Assembly: GCA_911728435.2 (NCBI GenBank)
Contig: OU452210.1
Coordinates: 4,030,001-4,094,000 of the forward strand
Length of the DNA stretch: 64,000 nucleotides
Source: Apoderus coryli
Lineage: Eukaryota > Arthropoda > Insecta > Coleoptera > Attelabidae
Direction: 5' to 3'
In this document: piece by piece, positions 12,385-22,888 of the stretch
Layout: each line of letters opens with the position of its first letter
Numbering within the stretch: the stretch's first letter is position 1
Translations under genes and position numbers: made by a program
Notes under the pieces: generated by a model
Told to the model about the DNA's origin: nothing
Database searches by the model: none
What the model saw: only the letters and a program-made list of their open reading frames with translations

Positions 12385-12996
12385 GACGATTAAGACCATA
12401 TCCAGATGGAAGTCTGTCTGTATGCCTGTGTGCACCTAAACGCTGCAACCAATTTTGGTATATGACTTTGGCGGAGTCCTAGGATGAACCCATTAGTTTT
12501 TCGTTGAAATTGCTTTATCCCTGTGATAGGGGTGGACACAGTCCCTAAATTCTTTAAAAGCAGTAGAGGTCGAGTGATACATCATATGAATGAATGCATG
12601 TTTTATCTGCTTTACAGCAATAGGTTACTTTTGAAATGTACCTTCATACCTCTCGAGAAAACTGCGTTTAAAATTTCACCGGATTGGTAGTTGTTACCTA
12701 TATCTTATTATATTTATTAGAATAAAGTAATTTGTATAAGTCTCTGTGTCGTCATTGGTAGAGGGTGCGCTTTGCACGCGGAAGAGCCTGGGTTCGAATC
12801 CCAGCTCTGCAATTTTTTTTATTTCTAATTTTTGAATACAGTAGTTAGTTTGTTAGGTTAGTTTATTGGAAATCATAAAAATAATACAATAATTATAATA
12901 ATAATTAAAATTTTGTTTTATTACGCAAGTCATATATTTCAGATTAATTATATTTTGTTGGGAAAGTTTTGGAGCGCCACAACCGATTTTTTTCAC
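12385..12996 (+). repeat. tRNA-module repeat family, copy 1
   Basis: From gacgattaagaccat at 12385 to caaccgattttttt at about 12996 this matches the segment at 63407-63867 in order. Shared blocks include gcggagtcctaggatgaa, ctgtgataggggtggacac, atctgctttacagc, ctcgagaaaactgcgttt, the tRNA-like module and tttctaatttttgaata. This copy also holds a gtctgtctgtatgcctgtg block. No protein frame spans it. It behaves like a tRNA-derived repeat, but with the tRNA module in the middle instead of at the 5' end. Confidence 0.65.
12741..12812 (+). repeat. tRNA-like module (Ala-TGC-like, probably pseudo)
   Basis: The sequence has a perfect pol III B box (GGTTCGAATCC), a 5-bp T stem (ctggg/cccag) and a partly paired anticodon stem (tgcg/cgcg) around ctttgca, which would read anticodon TGC. 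The A-box side is degenerate, and the expected 5' acceptor strand does not pair with ctctgca at the 3' side, so a functional tRNA gene is unlikely. It is embedded in a dispersed repeat. Confidence 0.5.
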
Positions 12997-14145
12997 TTGT
13001 TGGTGAATTATTATTATTTCTGTACTGTTGGGCAAATATTGTAGCTATTATTATTATAAAATTAATTAGATTTTTCATACATTTTTGTTGTTAATACTTT
13101 TTGACATTTGAGCATATAGAGTTGTTTGGAATTGCAATTTTAATTTTGTATTCATGGAAACAATTTTGAGTTTTGAAAATGTTAATAAAAAACTAAATGT
13201 ATCAAACTACTAACTAACTGTACTTCCAGTCCAAAAATTCAATTTAATTCTCTTACATAAGTTTACGATATGCTTCTTATAGCTGTTGTAGCTGGGAATT
13301 ATTTCAGAGATTGCGGTAAACAAAAAACGTCTAATTTTTATAGAATCATGCCAGTGCTGTAAAAATTAAATAAGAATTTAAAACTAATGTTTCAATGTCA
13401 AAATTAATTACATGGTAACAAAACAAACATTTGAATTCACTAACAATATTATCCACGTTTGAATTCTCTGGTGCTTCATTGCCCAAAACAGAAATCAGCT
13501 CGGCGAGACATTAACTTTTATTAGTATGAGTGGCCATTTGGCTAGACTTCCTCTGTATAAAATGGAGACAATTATTATTATTATTACTTTTGTCAATACG
13601 CTATAACCGCAATACTATAATTTGAATCGTACTGACACTTTGAATTTAGGTTAACTAAAGATGAGGTACTTAAATGCTTAATAATGACAATTGATTAATG
13701 GCGCCCTCTATGGCACGGTATAACCTTCTGCCACAGCATACAGTTCTGCATTGACCTTGCTAGAGAAATGTAAAACTGGGAAGGTTATTATTGAAAAGGC
13801 AAAACAAATAAAAATTGTAATCCAAATACATAAAAATAGAAGAACCCGAACAGTATGCACAACTAAAAAGACTTACCAATGTATAATATCTTATATACCC
13901 TCAGTTGCAGTCTTCGAGGCAATAGTTATACCTTAAAAATATTCATTCATAAGTAGTCATGGGTATATCGATACATTTCTTGCATCTCTATTAATGAAAG
14001 AAAGTTATCATTTTGAGCATTCGCGTCAAATTAAATGTATCCGTTTGGTGGGCAGTTTTGTTTACAATAACATTCGTCCATCAAATAGTAAAATAAAGTA
14101 AATTTTATTAAGGACAGTAGAGAGATATTAGCGATATTGCAGTCG
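12997..14145. other. intron 1, no gene seen
   Basis: AT-rich intronic sequence with short ATT runs. Open frames such as that at 13751 lack splice context or recognisable motifs. Confidence 0.4.
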
Positions 14146-14326
14146 CAAATAAGTTCTAGCAGTATTAAGGTTAACCTTATTTTGACATCTGAGCATCCGC
14201 ATTTTTATGAAGGATAGTGCTTGACTTAATAACCACAGGTTTAAGGGAAAAACCTTATTTTAAAATGAAATGCGCATGCTCAGATGGCAAAATAATGTTA
14301 ACCTTATAACTGCTAGACCTTATTTC
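14146..14326. mobile_element. MITE-like inverted repeat, about 59-bp arms
   Basis: The left arm (14146-14205) and right arm (14268-14326) are inverted copies, sharing for example tctgagcat and aaggttaac with their complements. A 62-base spacer separates them. The transcript of this segment would fold into a long hairpin. No coding content and no confirmed target-site duplication. Confidence 0.6.
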
Positions 14327-16257
14327 TCTATTATTTATTACTTTTACCTTATATTATACTCTAATTATGTATGTAGCCCGGGTTTATAAAGCTATAGTAG
14401 TTTTTAAATCTATACTCAACGTGTATTAATCAAACAAAACAACATTTCAAAAACGCGGCAACTGCTTTATACACCGCATGCGTATTTTCATTTAGTAATT
14501 ATCAATAACCATCATAAAACTTCAAAGCTGTGAACTTCAAGATTATTTAATTAAGGCTTATGATTATGCGTAAAGCTACGAAAGTTTGATAAACTGTGTG
14601 TCCACTCGATTATTATAGATATGTTTATTCTTAAGTTTATGAAAACGCCTTATAAATCCGGGCTTAATTTTATTAGATGATTTTTATTTAATTTAGTTAT
14701 ATTGTTTTACTTATTACCGTAATATTGAGTTTGTACTTGAAATACATGTGCTAGATATATTGCGGCAAAATTCATTTGGTTTAAAATCTAAGAAGTATTT
14801 TCCTTCATTTACTTACTCATATTGTTCTTTTGTATAAGGGATGAGTAGAACCTTTGGCACCAAATCACTCAGGAGAGAATTAAAGCATGAAAAATGCACA
14901 AGAAACACCAAAGAACATATATTTGAAAGATACGTACCACTTGCAACTTTTGATCACAAATATAATATTGAACCTGTACATTTATGTAATTCAAAAGTCC
15001 TATATTATTTGGTAATGCTATTGAATACATGTTTTGAGTAAAAATAACACATGTGCGGTTTATTTAAAAATTACAATTATTATTCCTAAATTTTGTGCAG
15101 TTTTTGTACGCTGCTAACGTTTTCATGATAAAATCTGTATGAAAATTTGGCCTCGTAGAGATGTTTCAATTTACGAGATATGTTGTGAAGAATTAGCGAT
15201 TTTAAATTATTTTATATATTTTATTTGTCATAAAAATATTTATTGGCATGACAAATCAAAATATACGTATCAAATAATATTTTTGTATCAAATACCTATG
15301 CATTTTCGTTCAACGACTGTGATACTGGCGTAGTAGTCCTCAGATTATAGTTACATTTTAATACAAAGTAGGTATACTTGTCTATTACTAAAAATATACC
15401 CTTGCTTGCTTTTTGTATAGTTTCGCTGATTTAATTTTAAATAATTTTATTGCCTCATTATTATTATTTATGATTAATAAAATTATATGTTTGTAACTTA
15501 TTGGGTGAAAAAAAGCTTTACTCAAAAGTGATATTTTATATAACTGGACTTATTCAACGTACATTCAGCTTGAATGCATTCATCAGGTATCTGCAATAAA
15601 ATTAATACATTCAACAAAAACTACGAAGAAAAAATAATAATAAATTTTGGCAGCTTGTTCTTATATAGTTTTTTGCTTTTTAAAACTTTATTTATTTATT
15701 CACTTACATCATACATCATTATTAACACCCAACTCAGTCATCAAAACCGATCATCATTTCCGATATAATTGCTAAGGAGGAGTTAAACATATCCAGGTTA
15801 TTTTCATCCATATACTTGTTACATATAACCATCATATAATTAATTGGAGAGCTTTTTTCTAAAACTAAAATTGTGATTTCTATAAAATTTACGCTGTTGT
15901 TTGTACTTCTACCAACACCAATGTATATTTTAAGATGCTAGTGAAGGACTTGGTGATGCCTAGTAGGTTCGAGATGTCACAGAGCTAATAATTTATTGAG
16001 AATGATGAATATTGTAAGAAACAAAATAAAAATTCTTCGATTGACTTATTTAATATAGGTATGTGATTGTAAATAATTTTTCTCTACGATTTTTGAATTC
16101 TTTTGTACTTAGCGGGGTCAACGTTTAAGTCTGCATAACTTTATTGACTGGCTACAATTGCAATTATTGTTCTGCTTTGTATTTTGTACCGCTCGAATTA
16201 AGTAGTAAGACCTGTTGTTTTATTTATTATTCGACAGGCAATCGAATTCGATGCGAG
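14327..16257. other. intron 1, no gene seen
   Basis: AT-rich intronic sequence. The open frames at 14841, 15139 and 15574 are short, AT-driven and without motifs. Confidence 0.4.
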
Positions 16258-16362
16258 TTTATCTGTCATTAGTGTCATTTTATCTTTTATTAGTGTCATT
16301 TTATCTTTCATTAGTGTCAGTTTATCTTTCATTAGTGTCATTTTATCTTCCATTCGTGTTAT
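16258..16362. repeat. 21-bp minisatellite, five copies
   Basis: Five head-to-tail copies of a unit close to tttatctttcattagtgtca start at 16258, 16279, 16300, 16321 and 16342, with a few substitutions. Because the unit is 21 bases, the minus strand stays open and reads a seven-residue repeat (DKMTLMK-like). That heptad pattern is a by-product of the period, since no splice sites or start support an exon. Confidence 0.75.
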
Positions 16363-16489
16363 TTTTCGAAGAATTTTCGACACTAGTGATGTAAATTTGA
16401 ACCATTAATCTTTATACTAATTAATAATCTTTATACTACTTAATTACAGCATTAAAATTGTGATTGGAAATTGATAATAATAAGGTAAT

Positions 16490-16870
16490 TGCAGTTAAAA
16501 AATTGGTAAGAAATCTTGGAGTCGCACTTATAGTGATCTGAAATTATCTGCTCATATATGTAATTGCCTCCGTAGAGCTGAAACAACAACTGTATCCGCA
16601 TCGACATATTTTGTCACGGCCTCTAAAGATAAAATTAACTGATTCTCTTGTGTTCAGCCATTTCAACTATTACGATACTGTTTATGGCCCATGCTTAACG
16701 AGTATTGATAGAATGCGGATACAGCGAATTCAGAAGTGCTGTCTGCGATACATTTATGGAACACGAAAATTTGATCCAATAACTTTGCAAACTACATGCT
16801 GCATGTCAATTTCTCGATATTATTCAATACAAGTGCCCACCATATCCATCGAATATTAACTATAGATAAG
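16490..16870 (+). pseudogene. non-LTR reverse transcriptase C-terminal fragment
   Basis: The frames read VRNLGVAL, then LSRPLKIKLTDSLVFSHFNY, YDTVYGPCL and RMRIQRIQKCCLRYIYG. This is the order seen in the region after the RT palm in many non-LTR elements (the SLVLSHFDYCDxVYGPCL-type motif). Stops and a frameshift separate the pieces. The 3' part, catcgaatattaactatag at about 16847, is shared with the RTE remnant region near 38680. Confidence 0.65.
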
Positions 16871-17109
16871 AAGGTTCAGTAGACGCTGATGATCGGTTTT
16901 GATGAGCAAGTGTCTATCACTTTAGAAGAGCAGCTCGAAGCTATCAGAGAATTTGTATAATATATAATCTCTACATGTTTTTACAAACGTCTTGTGTACT
17001 CCAATAGACTCCAATGTTAGCTCTTCATATCATATAATATGTAGATGGAGGCTATTAGTCTCATGTAATTTTCTTAATTTCACCGAAAATACGTGTTTCG
17101 GTCGTTTTA

Positions 17110-17205
17110 TACGTAAATAAAAAATGTCTGTCTGTGCGTCTGTCTGTCCGTATCCACGATAACTCGAAACCCACTTAACAGATTTTAAACAAATTTGGTA
17201 CAAAA
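17110..17205 (+). repeat. gtctgtctgtc...gataactcgaaac dispersed repeat motif
   Basis: A run of tctgtctgtgcgtctgtctgtccg is followed by gataactcgaaacccactta, then an aacaaatttggtac-type block. This order is a very common signature of dispersed repeats in insect genomes. A reverse-orientation partial copy lies at about 47160-47212 and a related block sits inside the tRNA-module repeat at 12410-12470. Confidence 0.45.
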
Positions 17206-18395
17206 ATACTACGGGAGATTTCTAGGTACTGATTAACTTTTGGAAAACATTGAACGTAGGGAAGAGGTGTCAACAAGGGTTCAGAAATAAAAAAATATGT
17301 AGTTCTTAAACTTATCCGAAATATTGAATAATTTTTCATTGATTTAATATATAACCTAAAACATTTAACATTAAAAATTAGATCACATTGGTGTATGAAA
17401 TTAGTGTAAACAGGGGTTAATAACTTAAAAAAATAAAACATAATATTTCCAGCAGAAATATTGACGAGTTATTTATAGCTTTGATAGAATATAACCTATT
17501 AAATGTATCCTAAAAAACTTGTTTATATAGGCATTCGTAAATAGTGGAAAAGGGGTCAAAATGAAAAAAAAAATCCTTATCTTATTCGAAATATGGAATA
17601 ATTTAAATAAAAATAAAATTATTCGGAAATATAGCTTGTCATCAAGAGTCTTACGCGAAAGGTAAATGACAAAAAGGTCACAGAAATATTACTTTTAGAC
17701 ATAAATATGGATAAGTTTTGATTGTATTTGGTTCATTCAGTGGCGTACCTAACGTTTCACATGCATATGAAACTACAGTGTTTTAATTACAAATATAAAT
17801 CAAATTTTGTAATTACGTGTGGTATTATTGTACCAACCTCTACGCTATCAAATTTATCAAGACGCCGTGCAGTGGTTTCCTGCTAGGAGAACGTTCTGAG
17901 TTTCTCCTTACTTTATCTAGGCTGTGTGTTTGTTTCCTCTACTGTATCCCGTATACCTATATGACAATCTGTTTTAACTCTAACCCTTACAGGAATAATC
18001 CTTTGTATAAAATTAAAACCGCTCGAATACACAAAATAAAGAAACCTATTTTATTATTTGTACTCTTTTCTCATTACAAATAACTACTGATTTCATTCTA
18101 AGTAACTTTACTGAATATGACAAGCAGTAAGGAGATATTATATACAAATATTGCTTAGACTTTGGGTAAAGGAGAGAAAATATTAAAAAAATCTACAAGA
18201 TTTTCAATGCTTTGAATCTGCAAGTGAAATATTGGACATATGTTTTTATGAGTTTTCAACATCCGAACCCTCTTCTGGAAGTGATTCCCACGTATTAACA
18301 CCTTGTATATCAAAAATATCAGAATGTTACCACGCCATCGGGATAAGACATATAAATCTAAGATTGACTTGAGTCTCCTCCTAGTAGTCCGATTA
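17206..18395. other. intron 1, no gene seen
   Basis: AT-rich sequence. The open frames at 17175 (minus) and 17817 show no motif or splice support. Confidence 0.4.
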
Positions 18396-18399
18396 ACGT

Positions 18400-18710
18400 C
18401 AGCTTCTTACAACACTCGGTAGTCGGTAAGGCGATCCAAATATCATTATCGCTTTGTGCCTTTTCTGTTTTCTATCCACTATGTCGATGATGCTCTCAAT
18501 CACTGCATAGGGACCACTCCAATAACTACTGTCCTCTTTTCTGATCTGTTTATCGTACCGGATCTTCGTTCGACCAGCCTGAAGAAAGACATGTAACCCA
18601 TAAATTTGTCTTATTTCTTCCATGAGTTCAATATAACAAACGGATATAATAATGTGTTGCCTAACACAAGTTCTACTTCAGGTTCACAGACAACTTGTAC
18701 TTTCTGTCCA
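18400..18710 (-). pseudogene. gypsy-like LTR retrotransposon pol fragment (integrase C-terminal region)
   Basis: On the minus strand the frame includes MEEIRQIYGLHVFLQAGRTK, IRYDKQIRK and YWSGPYAVIESIIDIVDR. This matches the pattern after the integrase core in gypsy-type pol proteins (helical segment, RYDK, then a W-x-GPY-x-VI strand and a terminal RL). Upstream residues such as EPEVELVLGN are in another frame. Neither LTRs nor a protease or RT domain were found nearby, so this is a short, broken relic. Confidence 0.55.
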
Positions 18711-19433
18711 GTCCAGTCTCCAAAACGTCTCTAGCGGTCTCATTTTCCAATTTGGAACTACATCCGGTATCATTAACTGCAGAGCTTTTTTTGTATGGCG
18801 ACCGGGTGGAGCTGATTTTGAATGGTGTTGAAATTTATGCTGGATAAAGATCAATGCTAGAGTTAGATATGAAGGGATAAAAACAACTCCAGAAATGAAG
18901 GTAATATAATAGGCGTCAATATGCATAAATAATTTTGTGGACAATTAATAGCATTAATAGCCACAAAACCTACCAAAACATACATTGACAGATAGATGTT
19001 TTCTTAACGCATAGATTAATGAAAAGGCTCGTCCACATGGCCATGTAACCCACTTAAGTGCTGTCATTTGAGTCGCTGGATGCGTGCCGTACTATGCAAG
19101 CATTCCTTATTAATAGCGCATTGTCATGTGTATGCCAAAATCTTTCTTCTCAATAAATTCGTAATACGATTTGTTTACGGTCGCCTCTACGCCACAACCG
19201 ACGCGACGTGTCTACACTTGGAATATCATCCAAACTATATAAGTGCTTAGTTTTCAAAGTTCTAAAATAAGTTATTATTAGGCATTCAGATTTATTTCTT
19301 TAACAGTTTTGTGAGTAGCGTGTTAAAGTGGGAAGCCGCAATACTAGATGAATCTAAATAATTTTGATTGAAAAATTGAAAATTATAAAATAAAATATAC
19401 ATTAAAATTTGAGCTTTAACTACGATTAAATTA

Positions 19434-21226
19434 CAGGCGACACTGTTTCTAGTGAAACTCTATATAGTGAAAAACACTTTACAGTGCAATTTTTTCAAGA
19501 CCTAGAATATTTGAAGTTAAGCCCTGCATATAGTGGAATCTTTAAAATGAGGAGCACTCTATATAATAAAATTTTTACCGGACTTTCATGTATACATTTT
19601 TATGAATTTATTGGCCTTTTCGAGTTTCCCAAAAAATTTATGTTGCTGCAAAATTCGGTGTTTCCCTAAGTTGTGTATTTCTGATAGTAAAAACTCGCGA
19701 AACTATCATCAAGAACACTAATGTTCGAAGCAGTCGAAAACGAGGACGGGTGTGTTCTTACGAGGATGTAAATGAAGCAGTTTTACGATGGTTTCAAGTG
19801 GAACACATACGCATCAAAAATATCGGGAAATTTAATAAAACAAAAGGCTCTAACAATTTGCTAAATAATCTAACTGCGTTAATTTTCAAGCTGGTGAAGG
19901 GTGGTTGAGTGCGTGGAAGACTCGCAATGCGATTATTTTCAAAACGGTGTCTGGCGAGAGTGCAATCGTTAGTCAGGAGAACTGTGACATTTGGACTGTT
20001 TTAAAAATGTATTGAAAAATTACGAGCGAAAAAACGTTTTCAATTGTGATAAAACCGGTTTGTTTTTTAAATGTTTGTCAAAAAAAACTTTCGGTTTTAA
20101 AAGGGATAAATGTTTTGGTGTTTAAAACAAGTAAAGAAAGGGTAACACTTATGGCTGGAGCAAACATGGATGGCTCAAAAAACTGAAATTACTACTCATA
20201 GGTAAAAGCAAAAATCCCCATTGTTTAAAAGGAGTTAAATCTCTGGAGTTAAATGGATTAAAGAACTGGACACGAAAATGAAAAACCAAAAGCGCAAGAT
20301 TGTGATGTTTATAGACAATTGTCCTGCACATCTAGTTAGTGTAACTAAAAAATTAACGAATATTGAATTGACTTTTTTTCCACCAGACATGACCTCCAAA
20401 TTGCAACCTATGGGCCACGCTATTATAAAAAAAATAAAACATCATTACCGAAACAGAATTGTTCGCAAAATTGTTAACGCGGTTGATAGCAACCTTCCAG
20501 TCGAAAAATTGATTACCCTTAACGACTGTATAACCGAAGTTGTTAAAGTATGGAGTGAAAATGTTTCTCAGAAAACTATCAAAAACTGTTTTTCTAAAGC
20601 AGGTTTTACTGAGAAAAATCACCTTAAAAAACAATGGGGTATTCTGCAAAAAACTGCTACCGTCGACGCAGATTTTTTATTTGAAGATTTCTTAGAAATC
20701 GACAATGATGTTGTCACGACAGATCTCCCAATTGACCAATACATAATTGACGATATAAAAAGTATAGACGATCATGAAGAAGAAACTGAAACCGGGTAGT
20801 GTCCTGCTAAATTTAGTGAAAATGAAATAAGAAATGCATTTGACATTGTGCGAACTACTCTCAGGGGTCAGGAAAGGGTACCTGATCAAATCTTTATGCA
20901 TTTGAATAAATGCGAGAATTTTGTTGAGCAACAATTATTTTTCAAAAGTAATGTTCAAAAGAAAATATCTGATTATTTTTCCTAGTACATAATGTATGTA
21001 TGTATGTTATTTAGCAATTTCTCAAAACTACGCAAATTACTATATTCTTATGTAATGTGTACGTAGACTATGTACATGCTATGTATTTAAACTTTCAAAT
21101 GTTTAATAAAATCTTCTATAATTCAATTTTGCTTGTTGATTTTTTTTTTTTTTGATATAATGAAAAACACTCTATAGTGCAAATTCGGTCGAAATGTTGG
21201 TATTTTACTATATAGAGGTTCGCCTG
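19434..21226 (+). mobile_element. Tigger/pogo-type DNA transposon, complete ends, inactive
   Basis: The ends are inverted: CAGGCGA at 19434 and TCGCCTG ending at 21226. Both are flanked by TA (19432-19433 and 21227-21228), the expected target duplication for this superfamily. Subterminal copies of ctctatatagtgaaaaacactttacagtgcaa and its variants lie inside both ends, as in Tigger elements. The total is 1793 bp. The internal transposase gene is broken (see separate entry). It is inserted in intron 1 in the sense direction. Confidence 0.85.
19755..20799 (+). pseudogene. Tigger/pogo-type transposase, broken
   Basis: Pieces in shifting frames follow a CENP-B/DDE_1-type transposase. EDVNEAVLRWFQ comes from the DNA-binding region at about 19758, GWLSAWKTRNAIIFKTVSGE at about 19902, NCDKTGLFFK (first catalytic Asp, normally DETGLF) at about 20045, and SKERVTLMAGANMDG at about 20135. 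A long intact C-terminal frame runs from 20278 to 20799, with FIDNCPAHL (second Asp) and PPDMTSKLQPMGHAII. In the last motif the family's third catalytic Asp (LQPMDQG) is Gly. With stops, frameshifts and this substitution it cannot encode an active enzyme. Confidence 0.85.
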
Positions 21227-21599
21227 TATTTTTAACATATTTCATCTAGTTATCTCGTAGTAATATTCAATTACAAATAAATCCACATGCTTTCAGCTAA
21301 AATATGGAAAACCATTCTGGTAGTAACGCTTGGAGACCACCTACTGCGGCGCGCTATTACGTTTTAGACATCAGTGCTTCTAGAACAGAGGGATACAATT
21401 TTGGTCCCCTTTTAGCGTTCCTATTATTTTTACACAATATTTTCCTGTTTTTTATCATTTTGTCTCTATTGCTTGATCAAATATACATTGGGTTTTTTAA
21501 TATATCTGGAAACACGTGGGAGCGGTGTTACTTTCAACTCTTCATTGAAGGACGGCCAATAGCATACATAGCGTCGAACAATTGAAGATAGGGATCAGC
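21227..21599. other. intron 1, small open frame of unknown status
   Basis: A tgctttcag acceptor-like sequence precedes ATG 21304. A 93-codon frame follows, starting MENHSGSNAWRPPTAARYY and ending in hydrophobic AT-driven residues. No donor compatible with the phase of the downstream exon at 24888 was found. It may be part of an old repeat, and I do not call it a gene. Confidence 0.25.
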
Positions 21600-21930
21600 T
21601 TGCCATCGTGATTGCCAACGTCAGGGAGAAATTAAGAAGTAAAAATAATAATTATAACATGCTAAACTACCTGCCGTACTTTGGTCAAAAATTAGAAATA
21701 AAAAAATTGCAAGATCAGGGATCGAACCCAGGACATTCCGCATCCAAAGTCATGCCGATTACGGCTGAGCTACGGCCCACGGTATATGAAATGAAACCAA
21801 ATTGCATTAAAGTCCGCGGTCGTCGTACTTACATATTTGCAACTTTTAAACGTAATTTTCTCGATAATGATGATGAAGGCCTATGGGTCGGGAAAGTACA
21901 AATAAAAAAGTAGTAGCGCATCGAAAAATA
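21600..21930 (-). repeat. tRNA-module repeat family, copy 2 (minus strand)
   Basis: Read on the minus strand, the segment shows the family order: ttatcgagaaaattacgttt, then the tRNA-like module, then gcaatttttttatttctaat and tttttga. This matches the corresponding blocks around 12650-12835 and 63625-63770. The outer parts have diverged. No coding frame is conserved. Confidence 0.55.
21708..21782 (-). repeat. tRNA-like module with intact A and B boxes
   Basis: On the minus strand the A box is TAGCTCAGCCG and the B box GGTTCGATCCC. Both match pol III internal promoter consensus, with about 34 bases between them. The T stem ctggg/ccctg has one mismatch. The acceptor strands (gtgggcc and atcttgc) do not pair, so it is not a normal tRNA gene. 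It is the best-preserved pol III promoter of the three family members. Confidence 0.5.
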
Positions 21931-22599
21931 AAATAATACTCTACGCTAAAGGTTCTACTCATCGATTATAAGAATTGAATAGTTCACTCATTATTATAAT
22001 TAAGGGTTAACTTTGAAGTATTTTTATAAACATTATATTTACATTAATATTGCTTAATTTTATAACGGCTATTATAGTATTCTTTGCAATAAATAACTTT
22101 ACATATATGCATTATCAAACACTATAATTTTTAATGTATGATGTTATTGCATACTCAATAATATTTTATTATAGTGTATCAACGCTTAAAAGCAGGTATT
22201 GTCAATAAATATTGAGAACTTATCAAAAAATAATTTTTATTTATTTCCATAGAGCAAAATAAAGCGATAAATAATAATCGTTGGTATTTATCCAATGCGA
22301 CTAACTTGGTTCTGCATATCATAATCAAATTAATTTCTTCTAAACTTCCGTTTTAGCTATGACTTGATTTAAAATCTTAATTCTCCTTAAGCCGGTAGTC
22401 ACTAAGTTTTTATTTCCACTTCTGTTGTCGTGTTGTGACAAAACGGTTCCTTCTGCTAAGCATCTTTTTGGCCACAATTTCTCCAATGGGATGCGGTGTT
22501 CTTCGTTCAGCATGGAGGAAATTCGATTTAAAATAGGAAAGTTAAAAAAAATATCTCGCAGCTTTTACGGTTTAGAGAATGATTAATTAGTTTGCTTTT
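21931..22599. other. intron 1, no gene seen
   Basis: AT-rich sequence without recognisable elements. Confidence 0.4.
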
Positions 22600-22847
22600 T
22601 ATTAACTCCGTCTTTCCGCTAAAATCAGTAGGTCATGCGCGTTTTGCCTCTACTATGATTGGCTAATTTTACGCCTTACTCTACTGCTACTACGGATCAG
22701 TGGGAAATACATGTTTTACAAAATCAATGCATTGCGAATCGCGCTTTTGGTTAAATTCAGTCGTTAATATTGAGCGTCCAAAGTTTTTTTAAATTTCAGG
22801 TACTACTTTAATAATTTTAATAAATCGAATATATTTATTACAAAAAA
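22600..22847 (+). promoter_or_regulatory. putative internal promoter and 5' UTR for alternative first exon
   Basis: A local rise in CpG and GC contains an inverted CCAAT box (tgattggct, 22656-22664), a catgcgcg tract at about 22633 and an initiator-like TCAGTC at 22757-22762. That initiator is about 90 bases before the ATG at 22848. No DPE was found at the expected spacing. Together with the phase-compatible exon that follows, this suggests an alternative transcription start, though no single element proves it. Confidence 0.4.
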
Positions 22848-22888
22848 ATGGAATTAGAAAATAGTAATGAAAGCGGATCAATTGAGCA
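22848..22888 (+). CDS. candidate alternative first coding exon of the main gene
   Basis: ATG at 22848, in context caaaaaaATGG, opens 13 codons plus two bases (MELENSNESGSIE and the first two bases of CAG) before a strong donor, CA|GTGAGT. The exon ends in phase 2, exactly what the acceptor at 24888 needs. Splicing gives a frame that continues into LSQYNTQ. The result would be a short isoform (276 residues with the usual last exons) lacking the whole N-terminal domain and PIP-like motif. Support comes only from start context, donor, phase and the promoter-like DNA upstream. Confidence 0.5.

Noticed and set aside
12741..12812. Functional tRNA-Ala gene
   Set aside because: Acceptor strands do not pair and the A box is degenerate. 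The module is embedded in a dispersed repeat.
21304..21585. 93-codon frame after the Tigger-type element as an exon
   Set aside because: An acceptor-like tttcag precedes the ATG, but no donor gives the phase needed and the C-terminal half is AT-driven hydrophobic sequence.
21708..21782. Functional tRNA gene on the minus strand
   Set aside because: A and B boxes are good, but acceptor strands do not pair and the anticodon arm does not fold normally.
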